From positions 124,001 to 188,000 of the forward strand of contig NZ_JABZEC010000004.1 of assembly GCF_013385145.1 (NCBI RefSeq): DNA of 64,000 nucleotides. The letters are read 5' to 3'. How positions within the stretch are numbered: position 1 is the stretch's first letter; each line of letters starts with the position of its first letter. Source of the DNA: Bombilactobacillus apium (GTDB lineage: Bacteria; Bacillota; Bacilli; Lactobacillales; Lactobacillaceae). Positions 9,812 through 19,601 of the stretch are shown one piece after another. The notes below the pieces were generated by a model. It worked only from the letters and a program-made list of their open reading frames with translations. It was not told where the DNA came from and did not search any database. A program made the translations under genes and the position numbers.

Positions 9812-9841
9812 GACCACTGAATAGTTCAGTGGTTTTTTTAT
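9812..9841 (+). terminator. terminator between rpmH and rnpA
   Basis: ACCACTGAA and TTCAGTGGT form a perfect nine-base stem with a three-base loop, followed by seven T residues. It begins immediately after the rpmH stop and ends 35 bases before rnpA, so most rpmH transcripts should end here. Confidence 0.9.
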
Positions 9842-9875
9842 TGTGGTGGGAACTCTAAGTAATTGAGGCTTATTT

Positions 9876-10226
9876 ATGAAGAAAAGTTATCGGGTTAAGA
9901 AGGAAGCAGAATTTCAGGCCGTCTTTGATTATCATCATTCGGTCGCTAATCGAGCCTTTGTCTTGTATCAAATGCCCAAACCCCAACAAAAGCACTTTCG
10001 GGTGGGCTTGTCGGTCGGAAAGAAAATTGCCCATACGGCGGTTTTGCGTAATCAAGTAAAACGATATCTTCGTCAATCCATCTTAGAATTACGGTCGGAA
10101 ATTCAGCCTGAATGTGACTTTTTGATTATTGCGCGCCCCTTGGCGACCCAACTAGATTTTCACGAAACCAAACAAAACCTGATTCATCTCTTAAAGTTAG
10201 GTAAAATTTTGATTGAGGATAAATAA
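9876..10226 (+). CDS. rnpA: ribonuclease P protein component
   Basis: The small basic protein subunit of RNase P, which assists the catalytic RNA in tRNA 5' processing. The 116 residues carry the family pattern [16 protein letters not shown] at the N-terminus and the RNR-type motif as [14 protein letters not shown] near residues 55-68. The gene lies downstream of rpmH and ends at the base before the yidC start, so it is co-transcribed with yidC. Confidence 0.96.
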   Translation: MKKSYRVKKEAEFQAVFDYHHSVANRAFVLYQMPKPQQKHFRVGLSVGKKIAHTAVLRNQVKRYLRQSILELRSEIQPECDFLIIARPLATQLDFHETKQNLIHLLKLGKILIEDK

Positions 10227-11063
10227 ATGGTAAAAAGAAAACGTTCGCTCTTACTCTTATCAGCTCTACTCCTAGTCGTTTTGGTGGCCAGTGGTTGTTC
10301 TAATCTGAACGAACCGATCACCCAAAATAGCTCTGGTTTTTGGAACCACGCGGTTTTATATCAATTTTCTCGTTTCATCTTATGGTTGGCGAGCTTAGTC
10401 AATAATAGTTATGGTTGGGCAATTGTCCTCTTTACAATTATTGTGCGGATTATTTTGTTCCCCTTAAACTGGTGGCAAATTAAGAGTATGCGCAAGCAGA
10501 TGTCAGTCCAACCACAAGTTAAGGCACTCCAAAAGAAATACGACTCTAAAGATGTTGAAACTCAACAAAAATTACAAGCAGAAACCAAAAAGTTATATGC
10601 CGAAGCGGGGATTAATCCGATTGCTGGCTGTTTACCGATGGTGATTCAATTACCGGTGATGTGGGCTTTATACCAAGCCATTTTTCGGACCGCCCAATTG
10701 CGGAACGGAAGTTTCTTATGGATGGAATTAGGCAAGCCGGATCCAATTTATGTTTTACCAGTTTTGGCCGCGGTCTTTACTTTCTTAAGTACTTGGATTG
10801 CGAACTTATCGCAACCGGATCAACCCCAAGCTACCAAGATGATGATGTGGTTTATGCCAATTGTCGTCTTTATTCCAGCAGTTAGTTTCCCGTCCTCGAT
10901 TAGTGTTTACTGGGTAATTTCCAACGCTTTTCAAGTTGCCCAAACCTTGATTTTACAAAATCCATTTAAGTTCCGGCGGGAACAAAAAGAAAAAGAAGCC
11001 GAAGCAAAACAAAAACAAAAGGCCCTACGTAAAGCCCGGAAAAAGGCCTTTAAAAAACGGTAA
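10227..11063 (+). CDS. yidC: membrane protein insertase YidC (lipoprotein form)
   Basis: An Oxa1/YidC/Alb3 insertase that places proteins in the cytoplasmic membrane with or without Sec. The 278 residues begin with a lipoprotein signal peptide ending in the lipobox VASGC (Cys24), typical of Gram-positive YidC1/SpoIIIJ. The core 5-TM domain follows, with the conserved Arg in TIIVRIILFPLNWWQ and the segment GINPIAGCLPMVIQLPVMWALY. The C-terminal 30 residues are strongly basic. It is translated directly after rnpA and is followed by jag, the usual partner. Confidence 0.96.
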   Translation: MVKRKRSLLLLSALLLVVLVASGCSNLNEPITQNSSGFWNHAVLYQFSRFILWLASLVNNSYGWAIVLFTIIVRIILFPLNWWQIKSMRKQMSVQPQVKALQKKYDSKDVETQQKLQAETKKLYAEAGINPIAGCLPMVIQLPVMWALYQAIFRTAQLRNGSFLWMELGKPDPIYVLPVLAAVFTFLSTWIANLSQPDQPQATKMMMWFMPIVVFIPAVSFPSSISVYWVISNAFQVAQTLILQNPFKFRREQKEKEAEAKQKQKALRKARKKAFKKR

Positions 11064-11090
11064 GATTATTGAAGGAGTTTTAGAAGAATT

Positions 11091-11783
11091 ATGACACAGT
11101 TTCAAGGGGCAACCATTCAAAAGGCTATTGCAGCAGGATTGCAGGAACTCCAAGTGGAGCGTGAGCAAGTTGCAGTTGATGTGATTGAAGAGGGTCGTGG
11201 GGGATTCTTAGGTTTTGGTCGCCGGGCCGCGATTATAGATTTGAAATTACGGAAGACGGCTAATTTTGCGGTGAAAGAACCGGAACCAGTAGTTGAGTTG
11301 CAACACTATTTGGAACAGATTTTAGCGGCCTTAAACTTGGATTATCAACTGCAAGTTCAAGTGACGCCGACTAATCTTTATTTTGAAATTCAAGTCGATC
11401 CCGAGTTACAGTCGCGGATCATTGGGCATCATGGCAAGCATATTAATGCCTTACAAACCTTAGTCCAAGAATATGCCTACTATTTAAATTTTCGTAATCA
11501 GCCAGTTTTATTGGATTCCGGTCAATACCGCAAGCATCGGCAAGAAGCTTTATTAGCTTTATCGAACTTTAAAGTGGAGCAAGTTAAGGCAACTCATAAG
11601 CCAGCTTATCTAGATCCGATGCCGGCTTTAGAACGAAAGATTATTTACCAAAATTTGGCTGGTGAACATCAAGTGATTGTCCGCACTCAGGGACAGGGTC
11701 TGCGGAAGTATTTAGTTTTACGACCGCGCCGAAGTCGGCGGCGACCGCAGCAAGTTAAATCAAGCTGTCCCGTAAATAGTTAG
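11091..11783 (+). CDS. jag: RNA-binding protein Jag/KhpB
   Basis: A three-domain RNA-binding protein, 230 residues. The Jag-N domain (1-50) contains GRGGFLGFGRR, the KH domain (about 85-150) contains the IIGHHGKHINALQ loop, and an R3H domain (about 155-220) ends with TQGQGLRKYLVL. In related lactic acid bacteria KhpB works with KhpA to control RNAs affecting cell division and envelope growth. It sits immediately after yidC, the conserved place. Confidence 0.94.
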   Translation: MTQFQGATIQKAIAAGLQELQVEREQVAVDVIEEGRGGFLGFGRRAAIIDLKLRKTANFAVKEPEPVVELQHYLEQILAALNLDYQLQVQVTPTNLYFEIQVDPELQSRIIGHHGKHINALQTLVQEYAYYLNFRNQPVLLDSGQYRKHRQEALLALSNFKVEQVKATHKPAYLDPMPALERKIIYQNLAGEHQVIVRTQGQGLRKYLVLRPRRSRRRPQQVKSSCPVNS

Positions 11784-11813
11784 TCTAGTTTTAAAAGGTC
11801 AGGGGGAAATCTT

Positions 11814-13163
11814 ATGAATTTTTTGCGGCCACCCAAGGCTTCAAAAACTTTAGCAGCCGAGCAAATTGATCCGACCTATCGACGTTTACGTGGCCAAGTC
11901 TTTGTCGGTATTTTTATCGGTTATGCCGGTTATTATTTGCTGCGGAACAATTTCTCGATTGCGATGCCGCAATTAATGCAGGCCGGTTTTACAAAAACTC
12001 AATTAGGCAGTGTCTTTGCGGCAGTCTCAATCGCCTATGGATTCAGTAAATTTGTCATGGGGACGGTCTCAGATCGCAGTAACGCACGGATTTTTTTGCC
12101 ACTGGGTTTGGTCTTAACGGCCGTCATCAATTTGGTTTTCGGCTTAATCCCCCAAGTCAGTCAATCTTTAAGCTTGATGTTTTGTTTGTTATTCTTAATC
12201 GGTTGGTGCCAAGGAATGGGCTGGCCCCCGTCAGGCCGAGTTTTAACTCATTGGTTTTCTTTAAGTGAGCGAGGGAGCTGGACTTCCCTTTGGAATGTGG
12301 CTCATAATGTCGGTGGGGCCTTGATGGCGCCGCTGGCGACTGGGGGAGTTGCTTTCGTAGCTTGGGCTGGTTGGCAGTTACCATCTTTTACCGGAGCATT
12401 CTTGATTCCCGCTTTAATTGGAATTGTTTTGGCAGTTGTTGCCTGGCTTTTGATTCGGGACACGCCGGAGTCGATGGGGTTGCCCCCGATTGAAGTTTAC
12501 AAAGATGATTATCCTAGCCAAGATCACCATCTCTACGAAGAGGAACTTTCGACCAAGGAAATTCTCGGTCACTATGTCCTCAATAATAAATGGGTTTGGT
12601 TGATTGCTTGTGCCAATATTTTTGTTTATTTCGTTCGCTATGGCGTCGAAAATTGGGCTCCAGCGTATTTGACCGAAGTACAACATATTTCCTTAGCAGC
12701 TTCCAGTAATTCTTATTTCTTATATGAAATTGCGGGAATCCCGGGAACGATCTTTGCGGGCTGGGTTTCCGACAAGATTTTCCATGGCCGGCGCGGCCCA
12801 GCTGGGGTCGTCTTTATGCTGGTGGTCAGCGTCTTTGTCTTGTTATACTGGCAGGCGCACAGCTTGATTTTGATTAATTTTTATTTAATTATGATTGGCT
12901 TTTTGATTTACGGTCCAGTGATGTTAATTGGTCTGCAAGCTCTCGATTCGGTACCGAAAAAGGCCGCGGGAACCGCAGCTGGGTTAACGGGCTTGTTTGG
13001 TTACCTCTTTGGCTCCGTGGCCGCGAATGCGATTATGGGCCTGATTGTCGATCATTGGGGCTGGGGCGTTGGTTTTTGGACGATCTTTGCGGCTAGTCTT
13101 TTAGCTGCCGGAATTTTCGCCTCAACCTGGAATTTACGGGGACAAGAGACGGTTAGCAACTAG
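11814..13163 (+). CDS. glpT: glycerol-3-phosphate transporter, GlpT-like MFS antiporter
   Basis: A 449-residue, 12-TM organophosphate:phosphate antiporter (MFS, OPA family). It matches GlpT closely along its length, with GWCQGMGWPPSGRVLTHWFS, WNVAHNVGG, RDTPESMGLPPIE, a segment reading YFLYEIAGIPGTIFAGWVSD, and GPVMLIGLQALDSVPKKAAG. It probably takes up sn-glycerol 3-phosphate in exchange for inorganic phosphate. The arginines implicated in phosphate binding in this family (near residues 45 and 270) appear to be present (YLLRNN, FVRYG). It is inserted between jag and mnmE, two genes that are often adjacent, and has its own RBS. Confidence 0.9.
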   Translation: MNFLRPPKASKTLAAEQIDPTYRRLRGQVFVGIFIGYAGYYLLRNNFSIAMPQLMQAGFTKTQLGSVFAAVSIAYGFSKFVMGTVSDRSNARIFLPLGLVLTAVINLVFGLIPQVSQSLSLMFCLLFLIGWCQGMGWPPSGRVLTHWFSLSERGSWTSLWNVAHNVGGALMAPLATGGVAFVAWAGWQLPSFTGAFLIPALIGIVLAVVAWLLIRDTPESMGLPPIEVYKDDYPSQDHHLYEEELSTKEILGHYVLNNKWVWLIACANIFVYFVRYGVENWAPAYLTEVQHISLAASSNSYFLYEIAGIPGTIFAGWVSDKIFHGRRGPAGVVFMLVVSVFVLLYWQAHSLILINFYLIMIGFLIYGPVMLIGLQALDSVPKKAAGTAAGLTGLFGYLFGSVAANAIMGLIVDHWGWGVGFWTIFAASLLAAGIFASTWNLRGQETVSN

Positions 13164-13216
13164 TTTTGACAAAAGTTATTAAAAAATTTATATTAGCTTA
13201 TTAGTTATTAAAAAGT

Positions 13217-13283
13217 AGTCAAAGTGCTTTTTATCAATTGAATCCCCTTAGGGGGTGGTGGTTGATTAATCGCGCTTTTTTTG
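13217..13283 (+). terminator. terminator after glpT
   Basis: An outer AAAGTGC/GCGCTTT pairing encloses ATCAA/TTGAT and a TCCCC/GGGGG hairpin, followed by a seven-T run. It lies between glpT and mnmE, about 25 bases before the mnmE RBS (AAGGAGG). Confidence 0.7.
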
Positions 13284-13305
13284 TACTTTCAAGGAGGTTG
13301 GCTTA

Positions 13306-14691
13306 ATGCCCGAAATTACAGAGTTTGATACGATTGCCGCTATTTCCACGCCGGCGGGTGAGGGGGCAATTGCGATTGTTCGCTTGTCCGGACCGTCAGC
13401 CGTCGAGATTGCTAATCGAGTGACCCGGGGAGTCAATTTGACCCAGGTGGCTAGTCACACCATTAATTACGGACATGTGATTGACCCGCAGACGCAAGCG
13501 GTGGTCGATGAAGTGATGATTTCCGTGATGCGTGCTCCGAAAACTTTCACCCGCGAAGATGTGGTCGAAATTAATACTCACGGGGGAATGGTTGCCACTA
13601 ATTTAGTCCTACAAACGGTCCTCAGCCACGGAGCTCGGCTGGCAGAACCGGGTGAATTTACCAAGCGGGCTTTTTTGAACGGCCGGATTGATTTAACTCA
13701 AGCCGAATCCGTGATGGATGTGATTCGCGCCCAAACTGATCGAGCGATGCAACAGGCTTTAAATCAGTTGGATGGATCCTTGCAGCGCTTGATCAAACAA
13801 TTACGGCAAGAGTTGATGGATTTATTGGGCCAAGTTGAGGTCAATATTGATTATCCAGAATATGATAATGCGGAAGTGACCACCAAGCAGCTTCAAGCAG
13901 CCGTTCAAAAAATTATTCAGCAGCTCGATCATTTACTAGCTACGGCCCAAGAAGGTCAAATTATTAACGAAGGTTTAAGAACGGCAATTATTGGTAAGCC
14001 TAATGTTGGTAAGTCAAGCTTGTTGAATCTCTTGGCCCACCAAGATCGAGCGATTGTGACTGATGTTGCCGGAACGACGCGGGATGTCATTGAACAAGCC
14101 GCGAACGTGCACGGAATTCCTTTACAACTGGTCGATACTGCCGGAATTCGCGAAACCAGCAATAAAGTTGAAAAAATCGGGGTCGATCGGAGTTTACAAG
14201 CCGTTCAACAGGCTGATTTAGTTTTACTAGTTTTGGACGGGAGTCGGTCCCTAACAGCCGAAGATCAAAGGCTCTTACAATTAACCGCTGACCAAAAACG
14301 AATTATTATTATTAATAAAAATGATTTAACGCCCGCTTTTGCCCCCCAAGATGTCCCGGAGTTAGCTCAACAAGAAGAGTTGATTTTTATTTCGGCCCAG
14401 GAACAAAAAGGGATTGAACAGATTGAAAAACAAATCCAAAAATTATTCTTCCAAGGAATTGCGACGGCGCAAAAACAAGCCGTAGTCACGAATGCGCGCC
14501 AAGTTGGTCTTTTGAAGCAGGCGAAAGCTTCCTTGGAATCAGTCTTGGCCGGAATCGCGGCCCAGATGCCGATTGATTTGGTCCAGATTGATTTAACTAA
14601 TTGTTGGGAGCAACTCGGGGCGATTACCGGGGAAACAGCTCCGGATGAATTAATTACCCAGCTATTCAGCCAATTTTGTTTAGGTAAATAA
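13306..14691 (+). CDS. mnmE: tRNA modification GTPase MnmE
   Basis: A GTPase that, with MnmG, installs the 5-(carboxymethyl)aminomethyl group on wobble uridine of tRNAs. The 461 residues show the N-terminal tetrahydrofolate-binding domain ([15 protein letters not shown]), a helical domain, and the inserted G domain with [28 protein letters not shown] and NKND, ending in the catalytic CLGK motif. The start has an AAGGAGG RBS. It is followed 20 bases later by mnmG, its partner. Confidence 0.98.
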   Translation: MPEITEFDTIAAISTPAGEGAIAIVRLSGPSAVEIANRVTRGVNLTQVASHTINYGHVIDPQTQAVVDEVMISVMRAPKTFTREDVVEINTHGGMVATNLVLQTVLSHGARLAEPGEFTKRAFLNGRIDLTQAESVMDVIRAQTDRAMQQALNQLDGSLQRLIKQLRQELMDLLGQVEVNIDYPEYDNAEVTTKQLQAAVQKIIQQLDHLLATAQEGQIINEGLRTAIIGKPNVGKSSLLNLLAHQDRAIVTDVAGTTRDVIEQAANVHGIPLQLVDTAGIRETSNKVEKIGVDRSLQAVQQADLVLLVLDGSRSLTAEDQRLLQLTADQKRIIIINKNDLTPAFAPQDVPELAQQEELIFISAQEQKGIEQIEKQIQKLFFQGIATAQKQAVVTNARQVGLLKQAKASLESVLAGIAAQMPIDLVQIDLTNCWEQLGAITGETAPDELITQLFSQFCLGK

Positions 14692-14711
14692 AGGTATCAG
14701 AGGAGAAAAGT

Positions 14712-16619
14712 ATGCGTGAGTATGATGCAAAAGAAAAATATGACGTAATCGTCGTTGGTGCCGGTCACGCCGGTTGTGAAGCGGCCTTAGCCGCTGCGCG
14801 AATGGGGTCAAAGACCCTCTTGTTAACTTTAAACTTGGATATGGTGGCTTTCATGCCTTGTAATCCTTCAATCGGGGGGCCGGCTAAAGGAATCGTGGTC
14901 CGCGAAATTGATGCTTTAGGGGGCCAGATGGGTCGCAATATCGATGCTACCTATATTCAAATGCGGATGCTAAATACCGGCAAAGGGCCGGCAGTGCGCG
15001 CTCTCCGGGCTCAAGCCGATAAGAATGCCTATCATGCCGTGATGAAGCAGACCTTAGAAACGACGCCCAACTTAACTTTACGGCAGGGATTAGCTCAACG
15101 TTTATTAGTTGAAGATGGCGTTTGTCACGGAATCGAGACCAACACTGGCGCCCGCTATCAAGCGCAAGCCGTCATTTTAGCTGCCGGGACTTCCTCGCGG
15201 GGAAAGATTATTATCGGAGAATTAATGTATTCTTCGGGCCCTAATAACTCTTTGCCTTCAGTCCAACTTTCGGAAAACTTACTAGAAAATGGTTTTCACT
15301 TAACCCGTTTTAAAACCGGGACGCCGCCACGAGTGGCTAAGGATTCAGTTGATTTTTCAGTGATGGAAGAACAACCGGGAGATCGCACACCCCGTTCCTT
15401 CTCCTTCACCACCGATCCAGCTAGTTATTTGAAGGATCAAATTTCTTGTTGGATGACCTATACCAACGCGCAAACGCATCAAGTAATTCGGGATAACTTA
15501 GATCGGGCGCCCATGTTTTCCGGAATTATTAAGGGGGTCGGTCCACGTTACTGTCCTTCTATTGAAGATAAAATTGTCCGTTTTGCCGATAAGCCGCGCC
15601 ACCAAATTTTTATGGAACCCGAAGGCCGTCATACCCAGGAATATTATGTTGGCGACTTTTCGACTTCGATGCCGGAAGAAATTCAACAAAAGATGTTGCA
15701 CACGGTTGCTGGTTTAGAGCACGCGCAATTAATGCGGCCCGGTTATGCGATTGAATATGATGTTGTGGAGCCTTGGCAGTTAAAACAAACTTTGGAAACC
15801 AAGGTGGTGGACCATCTTTATACTGCTGGACAGATGAATGGAACTTCCGGTTATGAAGAAGCTGCTGGGCAAGGTTTAATGGCGGGAATTAATGCGGCTT
15901 TACAGGCCCAAGGCCGCAAGCCCTTTATTTTAGGGCGCAATGAGGCTTATATTGGAGTAATGATTGATGACTTGGTCACTAAGGGGACTAATGAACCTTA
16001 TCGCTTGTTAACCAGTCGGGCCGAATATCGCTTAATTTTACGCCATGACAATGCTGATTTGCGTTTAACCAGTAAAGGCCATGCCTTAGGCTTGATTGAC
16101 CACCAACGTTATCTGGATTTTCAAACCAAGGCCGGGGAAATTTCCCGGGAAATGGAACGTTTAAAGACGGCGCGAGTTAAACCCAGTCCACTAGTTAATA
16201 ATTTCCTAGCCGAGAATGGAATGCCACCTCTACAAGATGGCGTTTTAGCAGCCGATTTCTTGAAGCGACCGCAAGTTCACTATAGTGATTTGGAACGTTT
16301 TGTTCCCGAAGCCGCTCCCGAACTAGATTCATTAGTGATCGAACAAATTGAAATTTCCGTTAAGTATGCCGGCTATATTAAAAAACAAGCCGCCCAAATT
16401 GCCCATTTACAAAAATTAGAAGCTAAGAAAATTCCCGAACATTTGGATTATGCGGCTGTGCCCGGTTTAGCGACAGAGGCGCGGCAAAAGTTGGAAAAAA
16501 TCAATCCAACGACGATTGCCCAAGCAAGTCGGATTTCGGGCGTCAATCCCGCTGATATTAGCATCTTGATGGTTTATATTCGGCGCGGACAGATTGCTAA
16601 AACCCAGCCGGAGTCCTAA
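14712..16619 (+). CDS. mnmG: tRNA modification enzyme MnmG (GidA)
   Basis: The FAD-dependent partner of MnmE in wobble-uridine modification. The 635 residues contain the dinucleotide-binding motif [19 protein letters not shown], the conserved [11 protein letters not shown], the second motif [17 protein letters not shown] and [17 protein letters not shown], and the C-terminal MnmE-interacting helical domain ending near ISILMVYI. It follows mnmE in one operon with a GGAG RBS. Confidence 0.98.
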   Translation: MREYDAKEKYDVIVVGAGHAGCEAALAAARMGSKTLLLTLNLDMVAFMPCNPSIGGPAKGIVVREIDALGGQMGRNIDATYIQMRMLNTGKGPAVRALRAQADKNAYHAVMKQTLETTPNLTLRQGLAQRLLVEDGVCHGIETNTGARYQAQAVILAAGTSSRGKIIIGELMYSSGPNNSLPSVQLSENLLENGFHLTRFKTGTPPRVAKDSVDFSVMEEQPGDRTPRSFSFTTDPASYLKDQISCWMTYTNAQTHQVIRDNLDRAPMFSGIIKGVGPRYCPSIEDKIVRFADKPRHQIFMEPEGRHTQEYYVGDFSTSMPEEIQQKMLHTVAGLEHAQLMRPGYAIEYDVVEPWQLKQTLETKVVDHLYTAGQMNGTSGYEEAAGQGLMAGINAALQAQGRKPFILGRNEAYIGVMIDDLVTKGTNEPYRLLTSRAEYRLILRHDNADLRLTSKGHALGLIDHQRYLDFQTKAGEISREMERLKTARVKPSPLVNNFLAENGMPPLQDGVLAADFLKRPQVHYSDLERFVPEAAPELDSLVIEQIEISVKYAGYIKKQAAQIAHLQKLEAKKIPEHLDYAAVPGLATEARQKLEKINPTTIAQASRISGVNPADISILMVYIRRGQIAKTQPES

Positions 16620-16667
16620 AAAGCCTGTGTTATAATAAAGGCAAAAAGTGGAAGTTAGGATAAAAAA

Positions 16668-17693
16668 ATGACAACGACAAAAATTGCGGTTTTGGGAGCT
16701 GGTTCTTGGGGAAGTATTTTGGCGAGCATCTTAGTCCAAAACGGGGGCCAAGTTCAGTTATGGACGCGGCGTCCGGAACAGGCTGCCGAGATTAATGAGC
16801 AGCATACTAATCAGCGCTATGTCCAAAATTATCATTACCCAGAAGAATTAACAGCAACCAGTGATTTAAGTCAAGCCTTGGCCGGGGCACAAGTGGTCTT
16901 ATTCACGGTACCCACGCCGGTAGTTCGTTCAGTAGCCCAACAAGTTTCGCCACTGTTGGGGACGGGAGAAGCGGCGCCAATTATTGTCCATGCCAGTAAA
17001 GGATTGGAGCAAGAAACACACTGTCGGATTTCAGAAATTTTAGCAGCAATGATTGCCCCAGAAAAACGTCAAGGAATCGTTGTTTTGTCTGGTCCGAGCC
17101 ATGCTGAAGAAGTGGCGCGGCAAGATTTAACTTTAATTACGGCGGCAAGTGCGGACCTAGCTTGTGCGCGCCAAGTCCAAAAATTATTTATGAATGATTA
17201 TTTTCGAGTTTACACCAACACCGATGTTATTGGGGTTGAATTAGGAGCCGCCTTTAAAAATGTGATTGCTTTAGGAGCCGGGGCTTTAGCTGGGCTAGGC
17301 TATGGTGATAACGCCAAAGCCGCCTTGATGACCCGGGGATTGGCGGAGATTAGTCGTTTAGGGATGGCTCTCGGGGCTAAGCCAGAGACTTTCATTGGTC
17401 TCTCCGGAGTCGGTGATTTAATTGTCACTTGTACCAGTGTCCATTCCAGAAACTGGCGGGCGGGCCAGCAGTTAGGTCAGGGCCAGTCTTTAGAAGCCGT
17501 GGTTCAAAATATGGGCATGGTGATTGAAGGCGTCAAAACCTGTCAATCGGCCTATGAATTGGCTCAGCAAGAAAAGATTGAAATGCCAATTACCGCCGCT
17601 ATTTATCACGTTTTATATGAACAAGCGGAGATTAAAAGCGAGATTGCGGCTTTAATGCGTCGAGAAGGCAAAGCAGAATTATCTTGGGACTAA
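16668..17693 (+). CDS. gpsA: glycerol-3-phosphate dehydrogenase [NAD(P)+]
   Basis: Reduces dihydroxyacetone phosphate to sn-glycerol 3-phosphate, the backbone for membrane phospholipids. The 341 residues carry the N-terminal Rossmann motif LGAGSWGSILA, the segment VLSGPSHAEEVA and the catalytic Lys region LGAAFKNVIALGAG. Length and motifs are typical. A -10-like TATAAT lies about 40 bases upstream (near 16630), so it may have its own promoter after mnmG. With GlpT at 11.8 kb it gives two sources of glycerol 3-phosphate. Confidence 0.96.
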   Translation: MTTTKIAVLGAGSWGSILASILVQNGGQVQLWTRRPEQAAEINEQHTNQRYVQNYHYPEELTATSDLSQALAGAQVVLFTVPTPVVRSVAQQVSPLLGTGEAAPIIVHASKGLEQETHCRISEILAAMIAPEKRQGIVVLSGPSHAEEVARQDLTLITAASADLACARQVQKLFMNDYFRVYTNTDVIGVELGAAFKNVIALGAGALAGLGYGDNAKAALMTRGLAEISRLGMALGAKPETFIGLSGVGDLIVTCTSVHSRNWRAGQQLGQGQSLEAVVQNMGMVIEGVKTCQSAYELAQQEKIEMPITAAIYHVLYEQAEIKSEIAALMRREGKAELSWD

Positions 17694-17705
17694 AAGTTAG
17701 AAATT

Positions 17706-17781
17706 AAAAAACGAGCTTTTACTTGCAGGACTCTCAAAAGTTTAACTTTTGGGGGTCAAGACAGGTGGAGGTCGTTTTTTT
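17706..17781. terminator. terminator between gpsA and the convergent hxlR-type gene
   Basis: A 13-bp stem ACTCTCAAAAGTT/AACTTTTGGGGGT (G-U pairs allowed) with a single-base loop at 17730-17756 sits inside an outer AAAAAACGA/TCGTTTTTT pairing that ends in a T run. It can serve gpsA on the plus strand and, with its outer A/T tracts, perhaps both directions. Confidence 0.75.
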
Positions 17782-17887
17782 GAATTTTGGAACAAGCTGA
17801 CTTTTAGCTTAAACTTAGGAAAGCTATTCAGATAGTAAATTTTCGGATAATTAGGCTGGAAAATCGACTTGCTGCCGAAACTTTTTT

Positions 17888-18304
17888 CTAGTCATTTTCG
17901 CTGGGATGTCCGTGGGTTTTGCCCAAAGCAAAAGCAGTAGCGTCTAATTGGAGATCTTTTAGGCGTTTGCTGCCCCAAGTGTACATTTGATCAATAATCG
18001 GGATTAAAGTTTGTCCCAAAGGGGTAATTGAATAATTAACTTTGACGGGGCGAGTGGATTCGGGAGTTCGGGTAACCAAGCCATCGGCGATTAATTCTTG
18101 AAGTTTAAGATTGAGTTCCTTGTGGGAAGCCTGCGGCAGTAATTCTTGAAATTCATGAAAATAATAATCGCCGTCGTGGCTCAAATGATAGAGGAGATTA
18201 ATTTTCCATTTACCATTAATCATCGCCAAAGTGATTTCTTTGGGACAATTATATTCTTGGCGTTCTAATTTTTCTAAGACAGATTTTCGAAGTTCATCAG
18301 TCAT
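17888..18304 (-). CDS. HxlR-family winged-helix transcription regulator
   Basis: A 138-residue MarR-like regulator of the HxlR/YodB class. The family layout is clear: Cys-Pro near residue 19-20 (YNCPKEIT), the INGKWKINLLYHL helix, FHEFQELLPQASHKELNLKL as the recognition helix, and PVKVNYSITPLGQTLIPII as the wing. The lone Cys near the N-terminus is the residue used by redox- or electrophile-sensing members, so thiol sensing is possible. It is divergent from the 2-hydroxyacid dehydrogenase and probably controls that gene and itself. Confidence 0.9.
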   Translation of the reverse strand: MTDELRKSVLEKLERQEYNCPKEITLAMINGKWKINLLYHLSHDGDYYFHEFQELLPQASHKELNLKLQELIADGLVTRTPESTRPVKVNYSITPLGQTLIPIIDQMYTWGSKRLKDLQLDATAFALGKTHGHPSEND

Positions 18305-18414
18305 GATGCCAAGCCTCTCTTTCTAGGTTACTAAAAAGTGCCCTATTGCTTCTTGAGGAAAAGGCTTCCATAATAAAGAAGGTAAAGATAAATTTTGTTA
18401 TGGAGGCCAGTTTT
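18305..18414. promoter_or_regulatory. divergent promoter region, HxlR regulator / dehydrogenase
   Basis: A 110-base gap between two divergent genes. The RBS of the dehydrogenase (TGGAGG, eight bases before ATG 18415) is clear. I see no unambiguous operator palindrome. Confidence 0.4.
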
Positions 18415-19380
18415 ATGACAATGCCCAAAGTTTTCATTACAGCTCAAGTACCGGATAATCTCTTGCAAAGCTTGCAGGATGCTGGCGCCAAAGTGCGCGT
18501 TTATCCTCAAGAAGGCGCTATTTCCCAGGCCGAATTGTTGGCGCAGATTCAGGATGCTGAAGTTTTAATTCCATCCTTAAGTACTAAAATTGATCGGGAA
18601 ATTATGGATCAAGATCCGAATTTAAAAATGATTGCTAACTACGGGGCCGGTTTCGATAACTTGGATCTCGTTGCGGCCAAAGAAAAAGGAATTAAGATCA
18701 CCAATACTCCCGGAGTTTCTACCAATGCGGTTGCTGAGTTGACTCTTGGCTTGATGCTGGCTTTAAGTCGCCGGGTGGTTGAAAGCGATCATTTGATGCA
18801 TGGCCAAGGCTTTGAGGCCTGGTTGCCTTTGTTCTTGTTAGGTCACGAACTGAAAGGAAAGACTTTGGGGATCGTGGGCTTAGGAAGTATCGGCCAAGCG
18901 GTGGCCAAATTAGCACAAGCCTTTGAAATGCAAGTTAATTACTACAAACCAACGCCTTTAGCTCCCGCCAAGGAAACTGAATTAGCTGTACACTATCAAC
19001 CTTTGGATCAACTCTTGGCTCAAAGTGATTTCGTCAGCCTCAATGCTGCTTTGACGGAATCTAGTCGGCATTTGATTAACGCTGCTAAATTAAAGTTGAT
19101 GAAGCCAGAAGCCGTTTTGATTAATGTTGCCCGGGGACCAGTTGTTGATGAAGCCGCCGTTTTGGAGGCTTTGAAGAACAAACAAATTGCTGGAGCTGCT
19201 TTGGATGTTTATGAACACGAACCCCAAGTTGCCGCAGGTTTCAAGGAATTAGATAATGTAATCTTGACGCCCCATATCGGCAACGCCACCGTCGAGGCCC
19301 GGGAAGCCATGGCGGCTTCAATTGCCGATAGCGTTTCGGATTATTTGAATGGTCAAACGATTCGCCATTTGATTAATTAA
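18415..19380 (+). CDS. D-isomer-specific 2-hydroxyacid dehydrogenase
   Basis: An NAD(P)-dependent oxidoreductase for 2-oxo/2-hydroxyacids (glyoxylate/hydroxypyruvate reductase-like). From ATG 18415, chosen for its GGAGG RBS, it is 321 residues. Visible motifs are the Rossmann GLGSIGQAVAKLAQ, the substrate-binding Arg in NVARGPVVDE, the catalytic Glu in DVYEHEP and the catalytic His in LTPHIGNAT. The exact substrate cannot be read from sequence. It is divergent from an HxlR-family regulator, suggesting induction by a stress or metabolite signal. A strong terminator follows. Confidence 0.9.
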   Translation: MTMPKVFITAQVPDNLLQSLQDAGAKVRVYPQEGAISQAELLAQIQDAEVLIPSLSTKIDREIMDQDPNLKMIANYGAGFDNLDLVAAKEKGIKITNTPGVSTNAVAELTLGLMLALSRRVVESDHLMHGQGFEAWLPLFLLGHELKGKTLGIVGLGSIGQAVAKLAQAFEMQVNYYKPTPLAPAKETELAVHYQPLDQLLAQSDFVSLNAALTESSRHLINAAKLKLMKPEAVLINVARGPVVDEAAVLEALKNKQIAGAALDVYEHEPQVAAGFKELDNVILTPHIGNATVEAREAMAASIADSVSDYLNGQTIRHLIN

Positions 19381-19398
19381 CCCTTCTAGAATCGAAAT

Positions 19399-19433
19399 AG
19401 TGTTGGTGCAATAATTGCGCCAACGCTTTTTTT
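19399..19433 (+). terminator. terminator after the hydroxyacid dehydrogenase
   Basis: AGTGTTGGTGCAA and TTGCGCCAACGCT pair over 13 bases with two G-U pairs around a short loop, followed by seven T residues. Confidence 0.9.
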
Positions 19434-19473
19434 ATGCTTGAAAAGCTACTCCCTCTAAAGTCGATTTTAGTTA

Positions 19474-19593
19474 ATGAACTTGAAAAAGCAAGCAGTAATT
19501 GCGACTGGGAAAAATTATTTAAAAAAAGAGCTGAATTTCATTTTAACTGAGGATAGTCTAGAACCAGTAGTAATTCAAATTCAAAGTAAATGA
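19474..19593 (+). CDS. small ORF (39 aa), doubtful
   Basis: An ATG-initiated reading frame of 39 codons (begins MNLKKQAVIATGKNYL) whose TGA lies 10 bases before the ATG at 19602 of the following GyrI-like pseudogene, so the two would be translationally close. No convincing RBS lies upstream and I do not recognise a family. It could be a remnant of a longer gene. Confidence 0.25.
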   Translation: MNLKKQAVIATGKNYLKKELNFILTEDSLEPVVIQIQSK

Positions 19594-19601
19594 GGAAGAA
19601 G

